From an uncultured Solobacterium sp. (GTDB taxonomy: Bacteria; Bacillota_I; Bacilli_A; Erysipelotrichales; Erysipelotrichaceae): DNA of 50,933 nt. The DNA lies in NCBI GenBank assembly GCA_900543035.1, contig UQPV01000011.1, positions 1 to 50,933 on the forward strand, written 5' to 3'. The notes under the pieces were generated by a model. The model was not told the origin of the DNA. It searched no databases and saw only the letters and a program-made list of their open reading frames with translations. Shown here piece after piece: positions 25,757 through 40,058 of the stretch (position 1 is the stretch's first letter; each line of letters begins with the position of its first letter). The translations under genes were made by a program, and so were the position numbers.

Positions 25757-26425
25757 ATGTCTCATTGGATGAAACGCTCGCTCGCGGCGTTGGGCGCATG
25801 CGCCCTGCTGTTGACCGGCTGCAATGATGCGCAGCAGGAGACAGACAAGAACACCGACAGTGAGCCGGTGGAGATCACGGAGAATGATGTCTATCTGGTG
25901 CCGGACGATCCGACCGCATACATGAAGACTGCTTACGACGAAGTGAGCAGCGCGCTCAACGAAGCGGACGAGGAAAAGGAAGCAGAGGCAGTCGCCAAGC
26001 TGTTCATCGCGGACTTCTTCACGCTGTCGAACAAGACGGCGGATACGGATGTCGGCGGGCTGGAGTACATTGCCTCAGCGTCATATGACGACATGTCGCT
26101 GTATGCGCGCTATTATTTCTATAACAATTATTCAGACATCAAGACCAACGAGGGCGAGGATCAGCTGCCTGCCGTGGTCGGGGTGGAAGTGACCAGCATC
26201 ACGCCGGCAGACGTCACTTACGGCGTGGATACTTACAGCGGCTATGAGGTGTCCGCGCGGATCCAGTATGCGGATACGAGCGTGAGCGACCTGAAGACGG
26301 AGGTCACGCTGCGTCTGGCACGCATGGATGATTATGATCACGATACGCGGGAAGAGATGGAATCCGGCGAACTGGAGGAGATCCCGGAGGCAAAGAATCT
26401 GTTCCGCGTCATCTCACTGAGTTAA
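25757..26425 (+). CDS. Lipoprotein of unknown function
   Basis: A 222-residue exported lipoprotein. The signal peptide SHWMKRSLAALGACALLLTGC ends in the lipobox LLTGC with the acylated Cys at about residue 22. The mature part begins with an acidic disordered stretch (DAQQETDKNTDSEPVEITEN) and continues with a mixed alpha/beta domain rich in Asp and Tyr. I recognise no enzymatic motif. GGAGGG lies seven bases upstream of the ATG, and a terminator follows. It is probably anchored on the outer face of the cell membrane. Confidence 0.85.
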   Translation: MSHWMKRSLAALGACALLLTGCNDAQQETDKNTDSEPVEITENDVYLVPDDPTAYMKTAYDEVSSALNEADEEKEAEAVAKLFIADFFTLSNKTADTDVGGLEYIASASYDDMSLYARYYFYNNYSDIKTNEGEDQLPAVVGVEVTSITPADVTYGVDTYSGYEVSARIQYADTSVSDLKTEVTLRLARMDDYDHDTREEMESGELEEIPEAKNLFRVISLS

Positions 26426-26455
26426 AAAAGGACTGAAGCGATTCAGTTCTTTTTT
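26425..26455 (+). terminator. Terminator after lipoprotein gene
   Basis: An A-run plus GGACTGAA pairs with TTCAGTTC plus a T-run, with a GCGA loop. Confidence 0.88.
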
Positions 26456-26470
26456 GAAGGAGGAATGAAC

Positions 26471-27658
26471 ATGAAGGTAATGCTCAGAGCGAGGGCAGAG
26501 ACGGAAAAACAGAAAAATGAGATCTATGAGGTGATGGGGCTGATCGCGGAAAAGGAGCATCTGCAGATCGAAGAGCGCCAGGACAGGGTCATCGTGAAGG
26601 CTTGTCCGCAAGGGACGCTGGAATGCTGGGAACAAGGCGGTGAGATCCGCATCCACGCAGATACGACGCTGGGCGGGCCGGGCTTTCACGCCTGCTGCGT
26701 GCGCATCCTGGAGTGGCTCGCAGAGGAGTGCGAGACGCCGTGCACGCTGAGCGATGACTGCGGCTATGTGGAGCACGGCGACTTCGGCAAGCTGAAATAT
26801 GAGCATTTCTACCCATGGCTGCTCGATCTCAAGCGCATGCTCCTGGAGGAAGACCTGCGGACGAAGAACTATTATTTCGACCATTCGGATTATCTGCCGC
26901 ATGTGCGGGAGGATGTGGTCGCCACCCCGATGGGCTTTCTCGACCGCCATGAGCTGGAGGCGATGGATGAGGAAAGCCTGGCGCGCTGCTTCTTCATCTG
27001 GAACGATGAAGAGCGGGATGCGGAATATTACCGCAGCTGTGCCCTGCATCTGCTGGCCAAGGAGAGCTATGGGACATATGCGCCCATGAACGAGATGAGC
27101 GAGAAGTATGCTGCGGAGATCGCCGATTATGTGGAGATCGCGCATGCGAAGGATCCTCAGCTGGCCCTGCCTTACAACGAATACCAGATGATCTGCCAAG
27201 CGCTGCATCGGGAAGCGGCCTTTGCGGACGCGGAGCAGATGGACGAGGAAATCGTGCAGTACCGCCTGCATGAGGTCTATCATCTCTTTCATGAATGGCG
27301 CATATACGCCCCTGGCTGCTGCGAGCGCAGCTATGACGCATCCAACGATGAGCTGTATCTGATGGCGCCTTATGCGCAGGCGCATGAGATGTGGAAATGG
27401 ATGTGGAAGATCAGCGCGCACGGGGATCTTGCGGAAGGACAGGATGTACAGCGCTGGGAGAATGATACGGTGAAAGGCAGCTGTCAGGTGACTGCCATGG
27501 AAGATCATACGCTGCTCAGCGCGATCCTTCACCATGGCAAGGAGAATCTGTCCATTCAGATCTATGTGCGCGATCCGGATGATCTGCCATACCTTCAGGC
27601 CTGCCTGAAGCAGTGTGAGCATCATGAGGGATCGGCGCAGCAGTCCTATCAGGCATGA
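26471..27658 (+). CDS. Hypothetical protein, 395 residues
   Basis: A large acidic cytoplasmic protein that I do not recognise. The first 100 residues look like an alpha/beta domain (MKVMLRARAETEKQKNEIYE, then GGEIRIHADTTLGGPGFHAC), and the rest is rich in Glu, Tyr, His and Trp (ISAHGDLAEGQDVQRWEND). No signal peptide or membrane helix is present. The second ATG (26471) is preferred because AAGGAGG lies seven bases upstream of it and only one base from the ATG at 26465. It is a single gene with its own terminator. The function is unknown. Confidence 0.75.
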   Translation: MKVMLRARAETEKQKNEIYEVMGLIAEKEHLQIEERQDRVIVKACPQGTLECWEQGGEIRIHADTTLGGPGFHACCVRILEWLAEECETPCTLSDDCGYVEHGDFGKLKYEHFYPWLLDLKRMLLEEDLRTKNYYFDHSDYLPHVREDVVATPMGFLDRHELEAMDEESLARCFFIWNDEERDAEYYRSCALHLLAKESYGTYAPMNEMSEKYAAEIADYVEIAHAKDPQLALPYNEYQMICQALHREAAFADAEQMDEEIVQYRLHEVYHLFHEWRIYAPGCCERSYDASNDELYLMAPYAQAHEMWKWMWKISAHGDLAEGQDVQRWENDTVKGSCQVTAMEDHTLLSAILHHGKENLSIQIYVRDPDDLPYLQACLKQCEHHEGSAQQSYQA

Positions 27659-27663
27659 GACGA

Positions 27664-27686
27664 AGCGGGCATTCCCGCTTTTTTTG
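27664..27686 (+). terminator. Terminator after the 395-residue gene
   Basis: AGCGGG (27664-27669) pairs with CCCGCT (27674-27679), followed by seven or more T. Confidence 0.85.
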
Positions 27687-27692
27687 TGCATG

Positions 27693-27718
27693 AAAAAAGG
27701 AAGACGCGCTGGTCTTCC
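27693..27718 (-). terminator. Terminator of the downstream LCP gene
   Basis: GGAAGAC (27699-27705) pairs with GTCTTCC (27712-27718), with an adjacent A-run giving the leftward U-tract. Confidence 0.85.
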
Positions 27719-27728
27719 TTGTCGTGTG

Positions 27729-29654
27729 TCATTGTGCGGGAACTTCAGGAGGCTGGGTTTCTCCGCTGCCATTACCTGATCCAGATCCATTTCCGGTGTC
27801 TCCGCCGGATCCGCTTCCCTGATCGCCATCGCCGGTAGATGGCGGCGTGGTGGATCCGCCTTCGTCTCCGCTGCCCGGTTCTTCAGTGGATGGATCTTCC
27901 GGAACGACTGGTTCTGTCGGTTCTTCAGGCACATCTTCCTGCGGATCCTGTACGATAGGATCGCTGTCCTGAACTTGATCGGTCGTCTCCTGCGGGATTT
28001 CTTCGTATTCCGGCGTGTATTGCTGCTGGATGCTTGGTTCGCTCAGGCCGAAATAGACGGCAGAGGAATCCAGGCTGGCGGCATCCTCGGCCCAGATCAT
28101 GTATTCGCTGTCCTGGATCTCGACATCGGAGAAGGACAGGTCATTGAGGTCGAAGGTGAACTCGCTCATGTCCGGCGTCTCATACATGCTGTTGTAGACC
28201 GCATTGATGATGCGCGCGTCTTCCTGCGTCAGCAGGTGGCAGGACAGCGGGGTGCTCGGGATGCTGACGGTCGTGTAATAGCCGTCCACTCCATCGGTGA
28301 GCGTGATGCCCTCCACGGTCCATGGCTTCAGATGATCCAGCTGATAGGAGAGGAAGCTCGTCAGCGAATCCATCGGAATGTTGGTGGAGATATACTGCTG
28401 CGCGATGCTCATGACGCTATTGACGTTGGCCGCGCCCTCCACGGAGGTCAGCTTGTTGATGATGGCTTCGATGATCTGGGTCTGCGCCTTTTCGCGTCCC
28501 TGCGTTCCCCAGCTTGCCGTCTTGCGGTGACGGGAGTAGGCGAGCGCTTCCTGACCGTTGAGGTGCTGTTCGCCCTTGGCCAGGCAGATCTGATGCTCGG
28601 CATCCTTGTTGCGGTTTTCATCCTGCTCGCAGAAATCGAGCTGCACATCGACATCGACGCCGCCGATGGCATCGACGATCTCGATGACGGAGAAGAAGTT
28701 GACCTTGGCATAGAAGTCAATGTTGATACCAGTGAATTCCTCGATGCCGGCAATGCTGTTCTCCGGTCCGTTGTTGCCCAGGTGCGTCAGCTTGTCGCTG
28801 CCATAGTTGAGCGCCGGATTAGGCACATAAGAATCACGCGGGATGGAGATGGTCGTGATCTTGTTGATCTTCGGATTGACCATGAGCAGGATGTTGACGT
28901 CGCACTTGCCGTCGATGCTCGGGTCGGTTCCTTCATCCATTCCGCCCAGATAGACGACGAACGGATCGCTTCGCAGATCCTTGTCGGTCGTCGCGGTGTT
29001 GACGGATTCGTTTTCTCGCTCATAAGTAGCGATCGTCTTGATCTGGCTGCGGATATCGCTGTGCTGATCTTCCAGCAGCGAGATGCTGCTGTCGGTGATG
29101 ATCATGGCGTCGACGGTGCCATCCGTCAGTTCGTTATACATGGTCAGATAGTCGAGCACTTCTTCATATGTGATGTTGCTGGCTTCCTGATCCAGCTGCT
29201 CTCTGGCAAAATCGGCATTGTCTTTGTCCATGCCGTTCTGCACGGCGATCGTCTTGCCGCTGAGGTCTTCTACAGCGGCGATGTCACTGTCCGCAAGCGT
29301 CACCACGGAGACCTTGACGATCGAAGGATCGTTGCGCGTGATGATCGAGAATGTGGAATGGACGGAATTTGCGGTATATGCGCCGAAACAGAACACGCCG
29401 CACAGGATGATCATGAACGCGCGTCTGATCCAGCGCCCGGTGCGGCGCAGCCGGCACAGGCACAGCAGGAAGCTGACCAGCACAGCGATCACGAGGATCA
29501 GGCCGAGGATGGTCAGATAGCGCGTCGGCAGCACGCTCATCCGGTAACACAGGAAAAAAGCCAGGGCCGCACTGAGCAGGCACAGCGCCAGCAGGATCCA
29601 GTCCAGCCTCTGGCTTCGTCTTTTCGGATTCGGTTTCTTCTCTTTATTTTGCAT
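27729..29654 (-). CDS. LytR-CpsA-Psr family protein with extra binding-protein-like domain
   Basis: A 641-residue membrane-anchored protein of the LCP family, which transfers wall teichoic acid or capsule polymers onto peptidoglycan. Three membrane helices lie at about 18-40, 44-66 and 78-96. Residues about 110-235 resemble a solute-binding (SBP3-like) fold (LSGKTIAVQNGMDKDNADFA, then GTVDAMIITDSSIS). The LCP catalytic domain follows (about 245-480): VNILLMVNPKINKITTISIP leading into RDSYVP, VIEIVDAIGGVDVDV, HLNGQEALAYSRHRK and GREKAQTQ, with the conserved Arg and Asp residues. The C-terminal 80 residues are a Glu/Pro then Gly/Ser low-complexity tail. It is tandem with a paralogue. Confidence 0.9.
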   Translation of the reverse strand: MQNKEKKPNPKRRSQRLDWILLALCLLSAALAFFLCYRMSVLPTRYLTILGLILVIAVLVSFLLCLCRLRRTGRWIRRAFMIILCGVFCFGAYTANSVHSTFSIITRNDPSIVKVSVVTLADSDIAAVEDLSGKTIAVQNGMDKDNADFAREQLDQEASNITYEEVLDYLTMYNELTDGTVDAMIITDSSISLLEDQHSDIRSQIKTIATYERENESVNTATTDKDLRSDPFVVYLGGMDEGTDPSIDGKCDVNILLMVNPKINKITTISIPRDSYVPNPALNYGSDKLTHLGNNGPENSIAGIEEFTGINIDFYAKVNFFSVIEIVDAIGGVDVDVQLDFCEQDENRNKDAEHQICLAKGEQHLNGQEALAYSRHRKTASWGTQGREKAQTQIIEAIINKLTSVEGAANVNSVMSIAQQYISTNIPMDSLTSFLSYQLDHLKPWTVEGITLTDGVDGYYTTVSIPSTPLSCHLLTQEDARIINAVYNSMYETPDMSEFTFDLNDLSFSDVEIQDSEYMIWAEDAASLDSSAVYFGLSEPSIQQQYTPEYEEIPQETTDQVQDSDPIVQDPQEDVPEEPTEPVVPEDPSTEEPGSGDEGGSTTPPSTGDGDQGSGSGGDTGNGSGSGNGSGETQPPEVPAQ

Positions 29655-29701
29655 ACTATCACCTTTTAGTAATTATACACGAATCGCTATTTAATGGAAA
29701 T

Positions 29702-29738
29702 AAAAAAAACAGGGGAATAAGCGGAAACCCCTGTTTTT
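29702..29738 (-). terminator. Terminator between the tandem LCP genes
   Basis: ACAGGGG (29709-29715) pairs with CCCCTGT (29728-29734), and an eight-A run gives the leftward U-tract. The two paralogues are therefore mostly transcribed separately. Confidence 0.85.
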
Positions 29739-29775
29739 GTCAAATATTACAAGATTTGCACACGATTTTCACATA

Positions 29776-31353
29776 TTAATATGGAATGACCTGATCGCTC
29801 CACACCAGGCTTCCATCGTCGCTGATCTGCTTGGTCCCGGCGGCGATATCGCTCAGGTTGAAGCTGAAGCTGCTCATCTTCGGACGCTGTTCATTGGATT
29901 CATATGCCCATTCGATGTACTGGACATCCTGGCGGCTGAAGACATAGGCGTCGGAATAATCGTTGAGCGATGCCTGCAGCATCATATGGGTGTTGACCCC
30001 GTTTTCCAGCGAGAGCGACTCGATGGCCCATGGCCGCATATCCTCCAGCTGCGCCCGGGCAAAGGCGGCGATCTTGTCGGAAGGCATGTTGGTGATCACA
30101 TAAGAAGGGATGATGTCAAAGAGCTTGCTGAGCGAAGAGATGCCGTCCATGGACAGCAGCTTGTCGATGACGGCCTTCAGGATGCGCTGCTGCGCGCGCT
30201 CACGGCCGGCGCTGTCATAGCCTTCGGTCTTGCGGTGGCGGGCATAGGCGAGCGCCTGTCTGCCATCCAGATGCTGTTCGCCCTTGGCCAGACAGATCTG
30301 ATGCGCTTCATCCTTGTTGCGGTTTTCATCCTGTTCGCAGAAATCGATCTCCACGTCCACGTCGATCCCGCCCAGCACATCGATGATCTCGATGACGCTG
30401 GAGAAGGAGATCCGGGCATAGTAGTCGATGTCGATGTCCAGGAAATCTTCCACGGTCTCGATGGTGGTGTCCACGCCGTAAAGGCCGGTATGGGTCAGCT
30501 TGTCCAGGCTGAAGCCGCTGCCTTCATAGGCCTTGTTTGGGATGTAGGCATCCCGGGGCAGCGAGACCATGGTCACATGGTGCGCCTGCGGGTTGATCAT
30601 GAGCAGGAGATTGACATCGCTGCGCAGCTTCTGATCCGGCGATCCCATTTCGTCGATGCCGCTGATGTAGAGGACGAAGCTGTCCTTGGTCACGTCCTTG
30701 TCGCTGGGATCCTCCCAGGTCCGCGTGTAAGTATATGTCTTCAGCGTGATGAAATCTGATTCGCTGATGGTCTCATTGTCGATCATCATGTCATAATAGG
30801 TGTCGCTGATGGCGACAGCGTCCAGATAACCGATGGAGAGGGAGGCCAGCAGATCGCCGTAATAGGTCTCTTCGTCATAGACACATCCGGGCGCGTCGGC
30901 GTCGAGCGCTTGCTTGGCATATTCGCCGTTGGCACTGTCGGTCCCGTTCTGGATGCCGACGCTCAGGCCGCTGCTGAGCTCGGAGAGGGAAGAGAGGGAA
31001 TCGTCATTGCGTGCCAGTATCCGGATCTCGGTGGTGATCTCTGTCTCGGCCGAGATATCCGTGAGCAGCTTTCCGACCTTTCCTGTATAAAAGCTGCCGG
31101 TGAACAGGACGGCGCAGAGCACCGTGATCAGCAGGCGTCTGGCCCAGACGAACCATTTGCGGCGGCGTTTCATCATGGAGCGAAACAGCAGGATGAATAT
31201 GATCAGCGCGGCGGCCGCCGCCAGCAGGAGCCAGCGCTGGGGCAGAAGCTGCGATGAGATGATATTGTTGAACGCATACAGGATGGCGATGAGCAGGACC
31301 AGCAGAAACAGCAGATCGATCGTTCGGGTGTAATTGCGTTTTTTCTTTTTCAT
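29776..31353 (-). CDS. LytR-CpsA-Psr family protein, second paralogue
   Basis: A 525-residue paralogue of the neighbouring LCP protein with the same order: basic N-terminus (MKKKKRNYTR), three hydrophobic helices within the first 95 residues, a binding-protein-like segment (LSVGIQNGTDSANGEYAKQA, then LDAVAISDTYYDMM), and the LCP domain (MVSLPRDAYIPN, VIEIIDVLGGIDVDVEID, HLDGRQALAYARHRK, GRERAQQR). It lacks the low-complexity tail of its partner. The start at 31353 has GAGGTGAGC upstream. It probably attaches an anionic glycopolymer to peptidoglycan. The extra domain is an odd addition, shared by both copies. Confidence 0.9.
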   Translation of the reverse strand: MKKKKRNYTRTIDLLFLLVLLIAILYAFNNIISSQLLPQRWLLLAAAAALIIFILLFRSMMKRRRKWFVWARRLLITVLCAVLFTGSFYTGKVGKLLTDISAETEITTEIRILARNDDSLSSLSELSSGLSVGIQNGTDSANGEYAKQALDADAPGCVYDEETYYGDLLASLSIGYLDAVAISDTYYDMMIDNETISESDFITLKTYTYTRTWEDPSDKDVTKDSFVLYISGIDEMGSPDQKLRSDVNLLLMINPQAHHVTMVSLPRDAYIPNKAYEGSGFSLDKLTHTGLYGVDTTIETVEDFLDIDIDYYARISFSSVIEIIDVLGGIDVDVEIDFCEQDENRNKDEAHQICLAKGEQHLDGRQALAYARHRKTEGYDSAGRERAQQRILKAVIDKLLSMDGISSLSKLFDIIPSYVITNMPSDKIAAFARAQLEDMRPWAIESLSLENGVNTHMMLQASLNDYSDAYVFSRQDVQYIEWAYESNEQRPKMSSFSFNLSDIAAGTKQISDDGSLVWSDQVIPY

Positions 31354-31525
31354 TTGCTCACCTCGTTTACCATTATAATATAGGAGATACGGAAAAACCA
31401 TGATAATTTTCATCTGAGCCGTTCTGCGGTCATGCGGGACATCATGATGTTTCCCGCATTGCGCATCGTTATACGCCAGGGTGCGGGGCATTCATCGCCG
31501 TCACATCAACCTCAATAAAACGTCG

Positions 31526-31555
31526 TTGATTTGACAGACGGGATAAGTGTATAAT
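31526..31555 (+). promoter_or_regulatory. Promoter of the pcrA-ligA-camS-gatCAB operon
   Basis: TTGATT (31526-31531), 18 bases, TATAAT (31550-31555). A consensus TTGACA at 31531 is only 13 bases from the -10 box and so is less likely to be the -35 element. Confidence 0.6.
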
Positions 31556-31572
31556 AGTCCAGAGGTGATAAC

Positions 31573-36861
<5,289 letters not shown>

Positions 36862-36871
36862 GGAGGAAATG

Positions 36872-37165
36872 ATGGAACAGTTTGACAAGGCTTATTTTCA
36901 ACGTCTCGCAGCCGGCATCATGCTGGAAGTGAATGACGATGAGGTGGAAGACCTCAAGGGTGAGTTCGACGTGCTCACGCAGCAGATCCAGCTTTTTGAC
37001 AAGGTGGATACAGAGGGCGTAGAGCCGATGGTCTATCCCTTTGAAGAAGAGACGTCCTTTCTGCGTGAGGATGAGGTGACGCATGTCCTGACGCAGGAAG
37101 AGGCGCTGCGCAACGCGGGCAGCGTACGCGCGGGACACGTGCATGTGCCGAAGGTGGTGAAGTAA
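36872..37165 (+). CDS. gatC: Glutamyl-tRNA(Gln) amidotransferase subunit C
   Basis: A 97-residue small subunit of the GatCAB complex, which converts Glu-tRNA(Gln) and often Asp-tRNA(Asn) to the amidated forms. It has the GatC pattern AAGIMLEVNDDEVEDLKGEF, then VDTEGVEPMVYPF and the end VRAGHVHVPKVVK. It wraps around GatA and stabilises the complex. The second ATG (36872) is preferred, five bases after AGGAGG. It abuts gatA at a one-base gap. Confidence 0.95.
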   Translation: MEQFDKAYFQRLAAGIMLEVNDDEVEDLKGEFDVLTQQIQLFDKVDTEGVEPMVYPFEEETSFLREDEVTHVLTQEEALRNAGSVRAGHVHVPKVVK

Positions 37166-37166
37166 G

Positions 37167-38588
37167 ATGAGACTGGATACGATGAAGGAACAGGAGATCA
37201 AGACGCGCTGCGAGACAGCGCTGGAAAAGCTGAAGGCGCTTCAGCCGCAGCTGAACGCGATCGTCACGTTCGTGGATATCGATGAGCAGCTGGAAGGACT
37301 CAAGGACATCAGTGCGGATGCGCCGCTGTATGGCATGCCTGTCGTCCTGAAGGACAACATCAGTACCTGCGGCATCCGCACGACCGCATCGAGCCGCATC
37401 CTGGACAACTATGTCCCTGTTTATGACGCGGCCATCGTGGAGAAGCTGAAGGCGGCCGGCGCCGTCATCGTCGCCAAGGCGAGCATGGATGAGCTGGGCA
37501 TGGGCGGCACCAACAAGAACGCCTATACCGGCAAGGTGAGCAATCCTTATGACCTGGCGCGCATTTCCGGAGGATCAAGCGGCGGCAGCGCCGTGAGCGT
37601 GGCAGCCGGCGCCGTGGCAGTCTCCATCGGTACGGATACCGGAGACAGCGTGCGCAAGCCTGCGGCATACAACGGCATCATCGGCGTGAAGCCGACTTAC
37701 GGCCGCATCAGCCGCTATGGCATCATCCCTTATGCCTCCAGCCTGGATCATGTCGGGTATTTCACCACGAATGTGGAGGATGCCTGCACGATGCTGGAAG
37801 TGCTCGCAGGCCGCGATGACCGCGATATGACGAGCTCCATGCGTCCGGTGGAAGCATACCGCGCGCTGCTCGACAGCGATGTCAGCGGCAAAGTGATCGG
37901 CGTGCTCGACAATGTGCAGGAAGCCATCAGCGATGAGCGGGTGAAGGAGAACCTCAACGCGCTGCTCTCTCGCCTGGAGGCGCGCGGCGCGCAGATCCGC
38001 CATGTGCGCATGCCGCAGGAGCTGATGGAGACGGTCCTGCCGGTCTATCTGACCATCGCCAACGCGGAGGCCACGGCCAATCATTCCAATCTCGACGGCA
38101 TCCGCTACGGCATGCGCGAGCCGGGAGAAAGCGTGGAGGAAGTCATGAAGCATTCCCGCACGAAAGGCTTCTCTGCCTATGTGCGCAAACGCTTCATCAT
38201 CGGCAGCTATTCGCTGTTCGTCGAGAACCAGGACAAGCTGTTCCGCAAGGCGCAGAAGATCCGCCGGCTCATCGTGGATCATTTCCGTGAGCTGCTGCAG
38301 GAGTGTGACTGCATCATCGCCAGCGCAGCGCCAGGCGTCGCGCCGCTGGAGCATGAAGCGGCAGATGAAGCTATGGGGGCACAGCATCTGGTGGCCGACA
38401 ACCACATGGTGCTGGGCAATTTCAGCGGTTACCCGAGCATGACGCTGCCCAGCGGCTTCTTAGACGGTCTGCCGATCGCCGTGAACATCACCTGCCGTCC
38501 ATTTGAGGAAGTGACGATGTTCAACATTGGCAAAGCGATCGAAGAAGAGAGCGGACTTGCGGACAACACGGTGGAGGTGAAAGCATGA
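37167..38588 (+). CDS. gatA: Glutamyl-tRNA(Gln) amidotransferase subunit A
   Basis: A 473-residue amidase-signature subunit that releases ammonia from glutamine. The Ser-Ser-Lys triad lies in VVLKDNIS (Lys), the Gly/Ser motif GGSSGGSAVSVAAGAVAVS and DTGDSVRKPAAYNGI, which carries the nucleophile Ser. The usual TGGSIRQPA loop is here TGDSVRKPA, a variant I associate with Mollicutes and Erysipelotrichia, so it is not taken as inactivating. YGRISRYGIIPYASSLDHVG follows as usual. Start codon at 37167, one base after the gatC stop. Confidence 0.95.
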   Translation: MRLDTMKEQEIKTRCETALEKLKALQPQLNAIVTFVDIDEQLEGLKDISADAPLYGMPVVLKDNISTCGIRTTASSRILDNYVPVYDAAIVEKLKAAGAVIVAKASMDELGMGGTNKNAYTGKVSNPYDLARISGGSSGGSAVSVAAGAVAVSIGTDTGDSVRKPAAYNGIIGVKPTYGRISRYGIIPYASSLDHVGYFTTNVEDACTMLEVLAGRDDRDMTSSMRPVEAYRALLDSDVSGKVIGVLDNVQEAISDERVKENLNALLSRLEARGAQIRHVRMPQELMETVLPVYLTIANAEATANHSNLDGIRYGMREPGESVEEVMKHSRTKGFSAYVRKRFIIGSYSLFVENQDKLFRKAQKIRRLIVDHFRELLQECDCIIASAAPGVAPLEHEAADEAMGAQHLVADNHMVLGNFSGYPSMTLPSGFLDGLPIAVNITCRPFEEVTMFNIGKAIEEESGLADNTVEVKA

Positions 38589-40009
38589 ATTACGAGACAG
38601 TCATCGGAATCGAGATCCACTGCGAGCTGAAGACAAAGACCAAGATGTTCTCCGGGGCCCCGGTGGCCTTTGGAAAAGTAGCCAATACATGCGTCAACGA
38701 GATCGACCTCGGTCATCCCGGCTGCCTGCCTTGCGTGAACAAGGAAGCGGTCCGTCTGGCCATCAAAGCGGCCACGGCACTGCACTGCGAGATCGACACG
38801 CTCGTACGCTTTGACCGAAAGAACTATTATTACTCTGATCTGCCCAAGGGCTTTCAGATCACGCAGCAGTTCCATCCGATCGGCAGCGGCGGATGGCTGG
38901 AGATCGAGACATCCCAGGGCAAGAAGAAGATCCGGCTGAACCGCATGCACATGGAAGAAGATACGGCCAAGCAGTTCCACACCCAGGAAGGCACGCTGAT
39001 CGACTTCAACCGCGCCGGCACGCCGCTGGTGGAGATCGTCAGCGAACCGGATATGCGAAGCGGTGAAGAAGCCGCGGCCTATGTGGAAAAGCTGCGCATG
39101 ATCCTGTTATATCTGGGCGTGAGCGACGTCAAGATGGAAGAGGGCAGCATGCGCTGCGACGTCAATATCTCCCTGCGTCCGGAAGGAAGCGAGACCTTCG
39201 GCGTAAAGACAGAGATCAAGAATCTGAACTCGATCTCCAATGTGCAGAAGGCCATCGACGCTGAGGTCGAGCGCCAGCGTGCGATCCTGGAAGCCGGCGG
39301 AGAGGTGGAACAGGCGACACGCCGCTATGATGAGACGCAGAAGACGACCATCATGATGCGCAAGAAGGAAGGCAACGTCGATTACAAGTATTTCCCGGAA
39401 CCCAACATCTTCCCGATCCGCCTGGATGCACAGTGGGTAAAGGATATCCAGGACAACCTGGAAGAGCTGCCTGATCAGCGCAAGGCGCGCTATATGAGCG
39501 ATTTCGGCCTCAATGATTACGATGCGGGCGTCCTGGTGGCCACCAGGGAGCTGGCAGACTTCTTTGAGGAAGTATGCAAGGAGACCGACGCCTACAAGAA
39601 GGCGGCCAACTGGGTCATCGTCGAGCTGACCGCGGCGCTGAACAAGGCCAACCTGAAGCTCAGAGACAACCCATGCAAGGCATCCTCGCTCGCGCAGATG
39701 ATCAACATGGTCGAGAAGGGCGAGATCAGCGGGAAGCAGGCCAAGGTCGTCTTTGAAGAGATCATGAAGGGCAAAGATCCGCGCAAGGTCGTCGAGGAAA
39801 AGGGCATGAAGCAGATGAGCGACGAAGGCGCGCTGCTGGCGATGATCACGCAGGTGCTGGATGCCAATCCGCAGTCCATCGCGGACTTCAAGAACGGCAA
39901 GGATCGCGCCGTAGGCTTCCTCGTCGGCCAGGTCATGAAGGCGAGCAAAGGGCAGGCCAACCCGGCCATGACCAACCGCCTGATTCAGGAAGAATTGAAG
40001 AAAAGATAG
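38585..40009 (+). CDS. gatB: Aspartyl/glutamyl-tRNA amidotransferase subunit B
   Basis: A 474-residue subunit that binds tRNA and phosphorylates the misacylated residue before amidation. It begins YETVIGIEIHCELKTKTKMF (the GatB signature region), with DLGHPGCLPCVNKEAV, DFNRAGTPLVEIVSEPDMRS and VKTEIKNLNSISNVQKAI. The C-terminal helical and YqeY-like domains (about 320-474) contact tRNA and end in GQANPAMTNRLIQEELKKR. Its start overlaps the gatA stop (ATGA). Last gene of the operon with clear function. Confidence 0.96.
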   Translation: MNYETVIGIEIHCELKTKTKMFSGAPVAFGKVANTCVNEIDLGHPGCLPCVNKEAVRLAIKAATALHCEIDTLVRFDRKNYYYSDLPKGFQITQQFHPIGSGGWLEIETSQGKKKIRLNRMHMEEDTAKQFHTQEGTLIDFNRAGTPLVEIVSEPDMRSGEEAAAYVEKLRMILLYLGVSDVKMEEGSMRCDVNISLRPEGSETFGVKTEIKNLNSISNVQKAIDAEVERQRAILEAGGEVEQATRRYDETQKTTIMMRKKEGNVDYKYFPEPNIFPIRLDAQWVKDIQDNLEELPDQRKARYMSDFGLNDYDAGVLVATRELADFFEEVCKETDAYKKAANWVIVELTAALNKANLKLRDNPCKASSLAQMINMVEKGEISGKQAKVVFEEIMKGKDPRKVVEEKGMKQMSDEGALLAMITQVLDANPQSIADFKNGKDRAVGFLVGQVMKASKGQANPAMTNRLIQEELKKR

Positions 40010-40058
40010 CAAATTCAGCTGTTTTCTAGTAGAATAGAACATGTCAGGAGTGATAGCG

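Noticed and set aside
31531..31555. TTGACA/TATAAT as the pcrA promoter
   Set aside because: The spacer is only 13 bases; the overlapping TTGATT at 31526 gives an acceptable 18-base spacing.
37620..37690. GatA active site loss because TGGS is replaced by TGDS
   Set aside because: The nucleophile Ser and the rest of the amidase signature are intact, and the TGDS form is, as I recall, normal in Mollicutes and Erysipelotrichia.
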